A stretch of 64,000 nucleotides of DNA from Kalaharituber pfeilii (lineage: Eukaryota > Ascomycota > Pezizomycetes > Pezizales > Pezizaceae). A program made the position numbers and the translations under genes. This document shows positions 55,611 through 64,000 of this stretch, in pieces. Position 1 is the stretch's first letter; the number at the start of each line of letters is the position of its first letter. The notes under the pieces are model-generated. The model had not been told where the DNA came from. It saw only the letters and a program-made list of their open reading frames with translations, and searched no databases. The DNA is taken from contig WHUZ01000046.1 in the NCBI GenBank assembly GCA_015179045.1, positions 372,001-436,000 of the forward strand, in the 5' to 3' direction.

Positions 55611-56341
55611 AAACTCTCTATGATGCCAGAAGTTAAGAGCGGAGATGTTGTAACAATTCTTCATCTTCTTTGGCTAGTGTCAGGCCAAATTTAGACTAAA
55701 GCTCTAACTAAAGTAGGCATGGACAGTTGTCACTTGGCAGTTTTGCCCCATATATGTAACATAGGCTCAAAAAGGCTTGGTGCTTATCAGCTCCACCAAT
55801 ACTTTCTCATATTAACAATGGATATCATAGATTTGTTCAGCACTTGAAAAGGAACAAATCTAATATAATCACTGAAATCAGAGTTGATTTGGGGGAACTG
55901 ATCAGGTTGAAAAATTTTGGTGAGTAGATATGTCCAACTTTAACTTCCGGTACTATACTCCAGCTCGGCCTCCATGTCCGTCGCTGCCCTGCTTGGATGC
56001 TGTGTAAATTATTCCCGCAGTCCTGACTCTCTGTTGATATCACTGGGGGGCACTACCTTGCTGCCTGAATCCTTGACTGTATATTTGAAGGTACACCGTG
56101 TAGCTGTCTGTTCCATCCAGTCACTGTCACAGGTACATAATTCTACACCCCCTTCATTTCAGCTTTTCAGTCTTGCCTGCAACCTGGCCTCTAACATCGC
56201 CCGCAAAGTGTGCAAATACATCTGGGCACTGTGCAGTATCCAACCCAGTTGTCATTATACCTGCCTTGTACTCCCAGGATAGGATCTTGCAATCCTCCTA
56301 GCCGCTCGGTACTGGATTCCTCTCACATTCCCTTCTGAAAA
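55611..56341. other. Unrecognised region
   Basis: Several short ORFs exist on the plus strand (55974-56282) without motifs. No gene is called. Confidence 0.4.
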
Positions 56342-56400
56342 CCTCACTATAGCCCAAAGGGCGGCAAGCGAGTAATGATATAAAAAAAAAAAAAAAAAAA
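56342..56400 (+). mobile_element. Family-A micro-retroposon
   Basis: ACCTCACTATAGCCCAAAGGG, CGGCAAGCGAGTAATGATAT and poly(A), flanked by CCCTTCTGAAA (56331-56341 and 56401-56411). Confidence 0.92.
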
Positions 56401-56411
56401 CCCTTCTGAAA

Positions 56412-56951
56412 TCTCACATTGTTCCATCACGTGCATTTCAGTTGGACTCATATCACCATCATGATGTACCACTGCCTGAGCTTTTTGCCCCATTCCTGGC
56501 CCTCCTGCTTCGCCTACACTACCCACAGCGGTGTAACTCGGAACCTGAGGATACTGCCATGCACAGCCTTTAAGGCCTCGATGCCTGCATATCCTCTCTG
56601 GCCTGTTATTAGGCTTTTCCCCCTCTACCTCGAAGCCGCCCTTCTCTGCCTTTTCTGCTGCGATCCGCTCTCAACTGTCTTCAGGTTGCTCTTGCATTAG
56701 CGAACTGTTCCACCCCTGGTTAAGTGTGCAAGGTCATCTATGTGCGAGCCCTCCACTCGTTGTGCCGGTATCCTTCATTAGATAGTTGCCGGGCCAGCGA
56801 TATCAGCAGAAATATCAGACTCACTGGAAATCTCTGTGGTACTTCATCCCACCATTGCCGACAATTACTTAGACTTCAATAGCACAAGCGATTGCAAGCG
56901 GCTACTCTCCAACCGCCAATACTGTACTGCCCAGCGAAGCCTACGAAGATC
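56412..56951. other. Unrecognised region
   Basis: A 93-codon open frame (56419-56700, +) has no recognisable feature. No gene is called. Confidence 0.4.
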
Positions 56952-56963
56952 GACAGCTCTCAT

Positions 56964-57032
56964 TTTTTTTTCTTTTTTTCTCATTTTTGGTTCACATAAC
57001 CCCGTATACAAGCTGCAGACCTATAGCAGGCA
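56964..57032 (-). mobile_element. Family-B micro-retroposon
   Basis: Minus strand TGCCTGCTATAGGTCTGCAG, ATACGGGGTTATGTGAACC and an A-rich tail, flanked by GACAGCTCTCAT (56952-56963 and 57033-57044). Confidence 0.87.
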
Positions 57033-57072
57033 GACAGCTCTCATTGACAGCAATTAGAAATGACACGCACAG

Positions 57073-57131
57073 TTATCGCCATAGCCCCTAAGGCGGCACA
57101 CGATCACTGATATAAAAAAAAGAAAAAGAAA
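57073..57131 (+). mobile_element. Family-A micro-retroposon
   Basis: ATCGCCATAGCCCCTAAGGC, GGCACACGATCACTGATAT and an A-rich tail, flanked by GACACGCACAG (57062-57072 and 57132-57142). Confidence 0.92.
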
Positions 57132-57199
57132 GACACGCACAGAAAGCAAGGAGGCGGAGTTGGCTGAATTGTAAAAACAAGTTGAGGGGATTCACAATT

Positions 57200-57420
57200 T
57201 CTTTTTTTTTAAATCATTACTCGCATGCCGCCCTAAGGGCTATGGCGAGATTAAGTACACAGGAAATAATAGAAATAACAGAGGAAGTAGCTAAGGAAAC
57301 TAGGCCCCGTTTCTCTCCCCTTCCCCCCCCTTTTCTAACTGCTCGCTCACTCCCTCCCTGCCCATTCTAGCATAGCCACCATCGGAGTTCCAGCTCCAGC
57401 AAGATCAATCTCAGGACACA
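57200..57420 (-). mobile_element. Family-A LINE 3' fragment (ORF2 end)
   Basis: Minus strand: an ORF2 end equivalent to MLEWAGRE, a UTR, then TCTCGCCATAGCCCTTAGGG, GCGAGTAATGAT and an A-rich tail. Target duplication not resolved. Confidence 0.65.
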
Positions 57421-58020
57421 GCACGCCGGCCAAATGGGTACAACATTAACGAGGTCTTAACCGCCAGGCTTAGGTCCTAATAGGCTAGCAAGAAGAGAGA
57501 GTACCTTGTTCACTGGATTAGTTATAACTGTCCCACCTGAAACCCTGCTGAGTTGTGTACTAATACCCCATTGTTGATCAGGCATTTCCAAAATTCCTAT
57601 CCTGCTAAACCGTGACCATGATCTCTACCAAAATTAGTGGCACTTATGGAGATCCCATAATTATCCCCAACAATGAAGAACAGGAATTCAACCTATACCT
57701 CGACCCTAGGAATCGCTGGAGCTTCTCCTTTAGAAGGGAGCCTAATATAACATCCCAACCTGGAACCATTACTCAAGAGCTTCCAGCTCCGGTCCTGTAC
57801 TGGCAACTGACATACGATATGCCCATACGTGTACTTGTGCAGCTGGTTCTGACGCCCCAACAAGTTATCGCACTCTTCTTCGCTTGCTACTACCTGTCCC
57901 ACTACCTCTGACATGGACCACCTGTGTAATGCGATTGCCAGCATCCCAGCTGCTGCGCAGGGGCCACCACGAACAAAGAATGAACTGGAAGAACGTAGAA
58001 CCAAACAGTGATACTGATAA
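57421..58020. other. Unrecognised region
   Basis: A 99-codon ORF (57612-57911, +) starting MTMISTKISGTYGDPIII has ordinary composition but no recognisable domain. Confidence 0.35.
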
Positions 58021-58249
58021 CTACCGGCCAGGCCTGAAACCGCCTGGGGCGGCCCCGGCGGTGCTTCTGATGGCTGGGCCCGCCTGGACGGCCTGGACCG
58101 GCCTGAAACATTCAGGCGGCCTGGACCGGCCCAGGTCGACCTCATGGCCGGCCTGAAAGATCAGGCCAGGCCCAGGCCTAGATTTTCACGGTCCAGGCCG
58201 GCCCAGGCCATACCCTTGGCCTGGCCTCGCCGGCCCGTTGGAAACACTG
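58021..58249. mobile_element. GGCC-rich hAT-like end fragment
   Basis: It matches both ends of the 33063/37499 family (ACCGGCCAGGCCTGAAACCG and GGCCCGTTGGAAACACTG) but has almost no interior. This is either a minimal deletion derivative or a fused remnant. No clear 8-bp duplication. Confidence 0.7.
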
Positions 58250-58392
58250 GCTGTCAGTATAGCCGGCCTGCCAGTATAGTCCGCCTGCCCGCTAAAGTAG
58301 TGCTATAGTGAAAACTCTGCCTTCGCCACCCTGCCCTTGCTGGTGCCCTCGTCGCTGCTTCTATGTACCCTTTGTATTATGTTTCTTGGCTA

Positions 58393-58768
58393 TAGTGAGC
58401 GGCACGAGCCGAGCCAGCTCGAACTCAAACGAGCCAAGATCATGCTTGTGTTTTTCTTGACAGCTCGCTAAAATGCTTAGCCAGTGCAAGGTTTCATAAA
58501 CTGTAAATACCTAATATAGTAATAATTAGAGACTTGGAGCTCATTTTGACCTACCAACAACTTCGAAATGCACAATTTACCTGATAGTAGTGAGAAGGAT
58601 GAAAATTTAGCTTAGTTTGGTTTAGTTTGTCAATATTATGTACATAATCAATCCAGGCTCGAGCTCATGCCACGCCAGCTCGAGCCAACTCGAGCCGAGC
58701 TCACTTACTCACGAGCTGGCTCGAGCTCACCCTCCAGCTCGGCTCGAGCTAGCTCGTGCCGCTCACTA
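58393..58768. mobile_element. hAT-type MITE, 376 bp
   Basis: The inverted ends TAGTGAGCGGCACGAGC are flanked by the perfect 8-bp duplication CTTGGCTA (58385-58392 and 58769-58776). Subterminal regions are packed with GAGCTCG/CTCGAGC units, and the centre is AT-rich without an ORF. Duplication length and end sequence fit the hAT superfamily. Confidence 0.93.
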
Positions 58769-58893
58769 CTTGGCTAAATGAGCCTATTATGTATATAAAG
58801 GCCCCATCTGGCCCTCATGTAAATACTTCTTTCTCTCCTTGTCTGTTGCCTTGTGTTCTTAATAGACAGTCCCTCGCAGTTCCATATGTTCTT

Positions 58894-59492
58894 TTTTTTT
58901 TTTTTTTTTTTTTTTATATCATTGATCGCATGCCGCCCTATGGGCTATGGCGATGTTTAGTTACATGAAAAGATAAGTAGTAGATGGTGAACTAAAAGAG
59001 GAAAGAAAAGGAAAGGGAATTGCTTGATGTCTATGTAAAGTCACTCTCCGAGCATCTCCATCAGCCTCATCAGCGGGTCTTCTCCCCCCTCCCCTTCGAC
59101 CCTCGGTGGTCTCCTCACGTGATCCTCCCCCCCCGGCCACCTCCGCCGCCACACTCTGCACTGTCCTAGCAGATGTCTCGTTGTCTCCTCCTCCTCCCCG
59201 CACCACCTGCACTCTGGTCCGTCCCCTTCCCCAATTTGCCACCTCCAAGCACGTAGACCCTTGCCCCCCAACAGTCCCGCCAACCTCCCTGTCAGGTGCC
59301 CCAACCTCTCTAGTGGTCTATACGCCAATTCCAACCGGTTTCTCTCCCCCGCCCTCTCCCTCCTTCCTCTTTGTCTCATACCGGCTTCCGTAACAACCTC
59401 TGGGGCGCGCTGCAATGCAGTACCCACTCTTACCGCCTCATCCGCCGCCTCGTTCCCAGCAATGCCCCTATGAGCCTTGACCAATAGAACCG
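58894..59492 (-). mobile_element. Family-A LINE, 5'-truncated
   Basis: Flanked by TCCATATGTTCTT (58881-58893 and 59493-59505). The minus strand encodes LVKAHRGIAGNEAADEAVRV (RNase H end), LAGLLGGKGLRAWRWQIGEG, ECRWCGEEEETTRHLLGQC and a C-terminus ending MRLMEMLGE at 59041. The frame is open throughout, so it is a young copy. Confidence 0.94.
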
Positions 59493-59554
59493 TCCATATG
59501 TTCTTGTTATTCTTGTCAATCCCTAGATCTAATTCAGTATCTGATCTTCTCTGC

Positions 59555-59616
59555 AATCGCTATAGCCCATAGGGCGGCACGCGATCAATGATATATATTA
59601 AAAAAAAAAAAAAAAA
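59555..59616 (+). mobile_element. Family-A micro-retroposon
   Basis: AATCGCTATAGCCCATAGGG, CGGCACGCGATCAATGATAT and poly(A), flanked by GATCTTCTCTGC / GATCCTCTCTGC (59543-59554 and 59617-59628), one mismatch. Confidence 0.9.
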
Positions 59617-59787
59617 GATCCTCTCTGCCTTTTCACCATAGCCTGCCATCGCCGCTGAACCAGAACCGCTAAACTAGAACACGCTGAACCGGAACCGTCG
59701 AACCGTGCTACCTGCGAGCCTCTCCTATCAAATTTGTCAAGCCTCTGCCATTCAGCGCTTGCAAAACTACTGTTACTCTGAACCGGT

Positions 59788-60030
59788 ACGGTGAATGACG
59801 CGGAGTTGGTAGCGATAAGTGAGACGATGGAGAGGGTGGAGGGGGAGCTGCTGATATTGACCGATTCGAGACACGCCATCCGGAGGATGAGGGCCGTGGC
59901 GGGAGGAGACCCGGCACACGATGGCGCCACACGCAAGATGAGAAAAGCATGGGAGACGAGGGTGGGGAGGGGCGACATGGACGTAGCGGTCATCGCCATA
60001 GCCCTTAGGGCGGCATGCGATTAATGAAAG

Positions 60031-60067
<37 letters not shown>

Positions 60068-60683
60068 CGTAGCGGTCATGTGGGTGAAGGCACATAGGGG
60101 GATAGAAGGAAATGAGAGAGCAGACAGGACAGCGGGGTGGGGCACGGCGTTGCAGTACAAGTCTGAAGTGGTTACAGAGGCGGGCCAGAGGCAAAGGGCG
60201 AGGAGGGAGAGAGGGAGAGAGCGGAGGAGAGGAATAGACTAAAGATTGCATACAGACCGCTGGAAAGAGCGGGTAGGGAGATAGGTCGACTGGCAGGCCT
60301 GTTAGGGGGGAAGGGCTTGAGGGCATGGAGGTGGCAGATCGGGGAAGGAGACGGCCCAGAGTGCAGATGGTGCGGGGAGAGCGATGAGACGACGGCTCAC
60401 CTGTTGGGGGGGTGCAGAGTGTGGAGGAGGAGGTGGCCGGGAGGAGAAGAGCATATAAGGTGCCCACCAAAGAAGAGAGAAGGAGGGCGAGATCCGATTG
60501 AGGAGCTGCTGACGATGCTGGGGGAGTGAGAGAAGACCCTCGGGGGTGGGGGGGGGGGGGGGTGGTGGTGGCGGGGGAAGTTTATTTAATAATTCATCTA
60601 TGTCACATAATTGTTTAGCTACAGAATCGCCATAGCCCGTAGGGCGGCCTGCGATCAATGATATAAAAAAAAAAAAAAAAAAA
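59788..60683 (+). mobile_element. Family-A LINE, 5'-truncated, with micro-retroposon inside
   Basis: Flanked by TCTGAACCGGT (59777-59787 and 60684-60694). It encodes RNase H (LLILTDSRHAIRRMRAV, then VMWVKAHRGIEGNERADR), LGGKGLRAWRWQIGEGDG, ECRWCGESDETTAHLLGGC and ends EELLTMLGE near 60528. The 3' end is AATCGCCATAGCCCGTAGGG...GCGATCAATGATAT plus poly(A). One frame break lies near 60238, and the micro-retroposon at 59992-60065 interrupts the RNase H region. Confidence 0.94.
59992..60065 (+). mobile_element. Family-A micro-retroposon
   Basis: ATCGCCATAGCCCTTAGGG, CGGCATGCGATTAATGAAAG and about 36 A, flanked by GACGTAGCGGTC (59980-59991 and 60066-60077). It inserted into a family-A LINE after that copy was in place. 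Confidence 0.95.
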
Positions 60684-60694
60684 TCTGAACCGGT

Positions 60695-61074
60695 GGTATC
60701 CTTTAGCAGCACCTGCCCGCCGCCGCGGGTGACACCCTGAATGTTCTTTATACTTCTATCAAGTTGCAGTCACGTTTACCTCTTTCTGTCTGCTTCTCTT
60801 ATTTCCCTATAGGTTATTGTGGAAGGAACTGGTCCTGGGGCGGCTCTTATAAAAGAGGCCCCCACTCGCACCCTCTGGGTTCTTTAGATTCCTCCAAAGC
60901 ACGCATTCCGCTCTCTAGTCATAGCCCCCCTCCCTTGTGCCCGTTCAAACTTAACTTTAACTCCTTCCCCCTTTGCCCCCTCTATATTACCGTATCTCCA
61001 TGTTTGGCGCGCGCCCCGTTCCTGGCACTGGCTCGTTGGCCACCCAGCCGCATAAATTTTAACTAAGAAGTTTA
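60695..61074. other. Unrecognised spacer upstream of the Rim15-like piece
   Basis: No kinase-domain sequence of Rim15 type is visible here, so the downstream receiver domain is separated from any kinase. Confidence 0.5.
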
Positions 61075-61587
61075 GTCTGTGAGGATCATCCTGTGTCTCG
61101 GATGGTAATGGAACGTCTTTTGGAGAAGCTCCGTTGTCGAACAATTGCTGTCGATAATGGATCTGAGGCAGTACGTTGTGCAATGGGTCAAGTGAAATGT
61201 TTGTTCTCTTAACTATCCCTTTTCAAGTACATCTATACTAACTCTTCCACTAGTCGATATCATTCTGATGGAAGTTAAGCTCCCACAAATGAACGGTGAA
61301 GATGTTGCTCGCATGATCCGCACAACTCAAAATCACAACTCGTCCACTCCTATTGTGGGGTTTCCGGTCGCCAGCGCAGACCGAGGAGGTCGCGCGGCAA
61401 ACGCCATTCGCAGCTACAGAATGCTTCTAGAACTGTAAAAGCCACTCACATAGATTGGAGCCGTGTCATCACGGCTCCTAATGCTATTTCCGCACTCCGC
61501 TGGCAAGAAGCCGAAATAGATATGACACCTCCGCATTCTCCAACCCCCAGAGGCACAAGATTGTCCGTCCCCGACGATGGAGCCTAA
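61075..61587 (+). pseudogene. RIM15: Rim15-type receiver domain fragment
   Basis: The frame reads SLVCEDHPVSRMVMERLLEK, LRCRTIAVDNGSEAVRCAMG, then after an intron (61199-61253, branch CTAAC) FDIILMEVKLPQMNGEDVAR and MIRTTQNHNSSTPIV. This is the response-regulator receiver domain at the C-terminus of Rim15, a PAS/AGC-family kinase of the fungal nutrient and quiescence pathway. The kinase and PAS parts are absent upstream. The usual phospho-acceptor Asp in the (F/M)D(I/V)KLP box is Glu here. After TPIV the sequence leaves the family, losing the conserved Thr/Lys positions, and stops at 61438. A tail-like piece (TPPHSPTPRGTRLSVPDDGA) follows to 61587. It looks like a detached, decayed gene end. 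Confidence 0.75.
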
Positions 61588-61632
61588 GTGTCAACGTTGT
61601 CCCCGGCAAGCACAGCATCGAGTGAGAATGAA

Positions 61633-62138
61633 ATGACGGCTATCTCTCATCCCTGCCGCCGCGCGTACGAAGTGGCCACACGCAAAGTTCTCAAGCAGGC
61701 TCCACAGGAGCAAGACAATCACGTCCTTTTTGTCGGGCACGGCGAGGATACAAAGGACGCTGGGGAGGAGTTTCAACAGTTTCTGCATGCAGGAAAGGCA
61801 GGACTGCTGGTGCAGAAAAAAACTCAAACACGAGAGATACTAGAACTCGTATGTTGACCTTGAGTTTTTGTATGAAGAGTTCCTTGGGATAATGACTAAT
61901 CACGATTCCTTATTTTGCATAGTTCTTCTACTTCCTTGAGTACGATAGGTGCTCAAGACCACTCGAAGACAGGATAAAGAAGCCCATGGCTCCATCCGAC
62001 GATGCTGAGCTGAGCGAGGCCGACAATCCCGTACCGAATGACGATGGTACGGAATCCGAAATCGCTGACAATGATGAAATTGCTGCAGTGGGGAACGAGC
62101 AGAATGTCCCACAAGCGCCTGACAACGATTCAAACTGA
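61633..62138 (+). CDS. Small unrecognised protein, two exons
   Basis: Exon 1 (from ATG 61633) reads MTAISHPCRRAYEVATRKVL and DAGEEFQQFLHAGKAGLLVQ. The intron 61849-61922 (GTATGT...TTTGCATAG) is well formed. Exon 2 continues FFYFLEYDRCSRPLEDRIKK and ends in an acidic tail (DDAELSEADNPVPNDDG...). About 144 residues. No domain is recognised. It follows the Rim15-like piece closely and precedes the coiled-coil gene on the same strand. A small cytosolic or nuclear protein is plausible. Confidence 0.5.
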
Positions 62139-62318
62139 GGCTGTGTCTCGGCCCCCGCGGCAACTGCACAATTACTGCCTTACCAAGTCAGCCTTTCTCC
62201 GCCACATCCAACGGAACTAAAGTGCCAAGAAATCCTTTAGAGCCTTCCTGAAGTATCGTCTTCCACATTACACTCCTGCAGCCAGGTTATATCAACATGC
62301 AACCAGGAAGGTGCCACT

Positions 62319-63146
62319 TTGCACACTTCGCAGACTTCTGCGTCGACGTCCAGAAATAGCACTGCGGGCACAAGGTCCAGTGAAGGGCAGGGCAACTTCG
62401 TTACTCTTTCCACTCTAGATGCATCGGCACCGGTAGATGCCGTTTGTGACCTTTTATCCAAGGGTGTTTCCGACGGTCTCAATGCTTCCGTTCACTCTCT
62501 CAGCTACGCTGACGCGGCTGAGCTCCTCTTATGGCTTGAATCTCACCCGCCCGAGGACATCTCTGGAAGATGCCGGGAAGGGTCGCGTTCAGACATTACA
62601 GTAGTCAGTGTCACCCGTTTCTTGCTCGGCCTTAATGCAACAGAAGCTCCGCCAGCGGAAATGTTGAGCGACATCAGAAGCCTGAAGGCGGCGATTCAGA
62701 CCAGGAGACGTTTCAACGAGAAACAAGCGTCCCTATTTGCTAGGCGGGCAGAGCGCGCACAACAGGGGCGCGGATCACGGGGCAACGCAGGCTGGCAGGG
62801 ATTTTCCTGGATTGTAGAGATTACCAGTTGGGGTGCGGAATACATGAAGAACTTGCAGCATCAGGCGTTCCAAGAGGTGCCGGAGAACCGCTGGGTTCCC
62901 TGGCCTGAGGATCTGGAGCAGAAGCCTGACGAGGCGGAAATGGATAGGAGATTCAACGAGTTCAATCGGAAGTTGGAAGAGAAAAACAAAGACTTTGAAA
63001 GAAAATTGGCCGATAGCAAGAGAGAGCTTGAGCAAAAATTCGAAGGCCAAAAGAAGGAAATGGCCGAGTTCCAGCTCTGGCGGCAGCAAATCATGGCAGC
63101 GTTGATCTCGTTCCCAGGGATTCAGCCTGCTGGACTCCAGAATTGA
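62319..63146 (+). CDS. Unrecognised coiled-coil protein
   Basis: The open frame starts at the window's best protein-like stretch without an ATG in frame, so a 5' exon is probably missing; an acceptor-like TTCGCAG lies at about 62325. Visible parts are a Ser/Thr-rich N-terminus, a helical block (VDAVCDLLSKGVSDGLNASV, YADAAELLLWLESHPPEDI), a second helix-rich block (SDIRSLKAAIQTRRRFNEKQ), SWIVEITSWGAEYMKNLQHQ and a strong C-terminal coiled coil (FNRKLEEKNKDFERKLADSK, KRELEQKFEGQKKEMAEF). The length seen is 275 residues. No homology is recognised. Confidence 0.5.
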   Translation: MHTSQTSASTSRNSTAGTRSSEGQGNFVTLSTLDASAPVDAVCDLLSKGVSDGLNASVHSLSYADAAELLLWLESHPPEDISGRCREGSRSDITVVSVTRFLLGLNATEAPPAEMLSDIRSLKAAIQTRRRFNEKQASLFARRAERAQQGRGSRGNAGWQGFSWIVEITSWGAEYMKNLQHQAFQEVPENRWVPWPEDLEQKPDEAEMDRRFNEFNRKLEEKNKDFERKLADSKRELEQKFEGQKKEMAEFQLWRQQIMAALISFPGIQPAGLQN

Positions 63147-63494
63147 CTGTGCATGTCTTCTATTTAGGTCGTCGGACCTTTTGCAGCATCAGAGCGTGAA
63201 AATTATTAAGTCATCTACAGAAAGGAGAGGAACAGGGAAAAAGACAAAAAAAAAAAAGATAATATGTTTATCTTTCCTCTTGCAGTTCGTTTTTTCATTT
63301 TACTTTATTTTCATTTTTGTTTTGGTTTCGTTTTGACTTGTTGGATTTTTAGTCGTTTAGTGGTACAGGGTTTTATTTGCTGACGACATTTGTTATAAGA
63401 GCTATATCGTTTCCAGTCCCTGGAAACTTTATTTATTCAACAATCTTATGAAGAAGTTAAGAGCTTAGCTACGCTTTGAGCATTATATGTGTTT
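63147..63494. other. 3' flank, nothing recognised
   Basis: T-rich sequence without a credible gene or repeat. Confidence 0.5.
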
Positions 63495-63590
63495 TTTTTT
63501 TTTTTTTTCGTCATGTGACCCCGCATGCGGCTGTTCGCCATGGTAGGACCCCTGGGTCTAACCCCTTGAAGCCCGGAGGCAGGTTTACAT
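63495..63590 (-). mobile_element. Family-B short retroposon
   Basis: On the minus strand it has the CCTCCGGGCTTCAAGGGG leader, GGTCCTACCATGGCGAACAG, GCATGCGGGGTCACATGACG and poly(A), the same form as 27455-27553. The flanking duplication is imperfect and not resolved. Confidence 0.75.
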
Positions 63591-63670
63591 CATGTGATGA
63601 GATCTGCCATATATGGGAGTAATTTTAGAATTCCCATTTTGAGAAAACTTATTGCTGGATTCCGGCTGCA

Positions 63671-63845
63671 CAGTGTTCCCAACGGGCCGAACTACAAAAT
63701 CTGGGCCTTGATTATTTCAGGCCGGCCTAGCCTCCTAGGCCGCAAGCAGGCCAGTCCAGAACAATGAGTGAAGTCTCTATAACTATATACATGAAAAACA
63801 GAACTATCTCGAACCTATATTCTAAATGAATGCTAGAATCTTCTT
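63671..63845. mobile_element. GGCC-rich hAT-like end
   Basis: CAGTGTTCCCAACGGGCCG at 63671, then GGCC-rich sequence and the CTATATACATGAAA segment shared with the start of copy 2 at 37499. The other end is not in the window or has been removed. Confidence 0.75.
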
Positions 63846-63847
63846 CT

Positions 63848-64000
63848 TTATTTTTTTTTTTTTTTTTTTTTTTATATCATTACTCGCATGCCGCCCTAAG
63901 GGCTATGGCGAGGTATTTATTTGAAGTAATGGAAAGAAAATTGACTAGATACATGTGGCACCCGCGGAGCTCATCCATGATACAGGTGAGGAAGCTAGAA
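63848..64000 (-). mobile_element. Half-LINE or LINE 3' end running off the window
   Basis: Minus strand tail CCTCGCCATAGCCCTTAGGG, GCGAGTAATGATAT and poly(A). The UTR contains GGCACCCGCGGAGCTCAT, matching the half-LINE UTR at 52175-52200 (GGGGCCCGCGGATCTCGTG), so it is probably another ORF1-tail copy. Confidence 0.75.

Noticed and set aside
16837..60065. CRISPR-like interpretation of the recurring ~40-bp palindromic repeats
   Set aside because: The copies are dispersed on both strands, have poly(A) tails and individual target duplications, and occur in a eukaryotic context. Retroposition explains them fully.

Overview
The window looks like a transposon-rich stretch of a filamentous fungus, most likely an ascomycete (Pezizomycotina). 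The grounds are short GT-AG introns (about 44-136 bp), a STAND/NLR-type receptor with a fungal N-terminal domain, a Rim15-type receiver domain, a fungal-type DGAT2 and a Ty1/copia remnant. A pezizomycete is possible, but nothing here proves it.

Layout. 1-8.5 kb holds no gene I can support, only a small duplication, microsatellites and unrecognised sequence. 8.55-10.57 kb is a long-inverted-repeat DNA element. 10.7-15.55 kb carries a duplicated upstream region and a NACHT-ankyrin gene with a premature stop. 15.6-20.0 kb is transposon debris: a Myb/SANT-like ORF, a Mutator-like element and a reverse-strand copia relic. 20.7-24.5 kb is the most normal part, a divergent pair of STK19-like (-) and DGAT2 (+) genes. 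26-29 kb is LINE debris. 29.97-31.18 kb is a coiled-coil/beta-trefoil gene. 33-40.1 kb has two inverted copies of a hAT-like element on either side of a PD-(D/E)XK nuclease-like gene. 40.5-42.2 kb is a Mutator-like element with a perfect 9-bp target duplication. 43.4-60.7 kb is almost entirely nested LINE copies, short inverted-repeat elements and tandem repeats. 61.1-63.15 kb holds a Rim15 receiver relic and two unrecognised genes.

The strongest theme is a pair of non-LTR retrotransposon (LINE) lineages, here called A and B. Their RNAs end in a compact hairpin, a short linker and poly(A). In family A the hairpin is supported by base-pair covariation between copies. Besides ordinary 5'-truncated LINE copies, the window has at least 13 family-A insertions and 4-5 family-B insertions that consist of little more than hairpin plus poly(A), each with its own target-site duplication. 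Their 5' ends all sit at the foot of the hairpin, so they behave as a defined roughly 40-nt retroposon rather than random truncations. A further group joins the first part of ORF1 directly to the same 3' tail and lacks the CCHC knuckles and the whole reverse-transcriptase ORF, forming 'half-LINEs'. Nested insertions with target-site duplications give a relative order of events.
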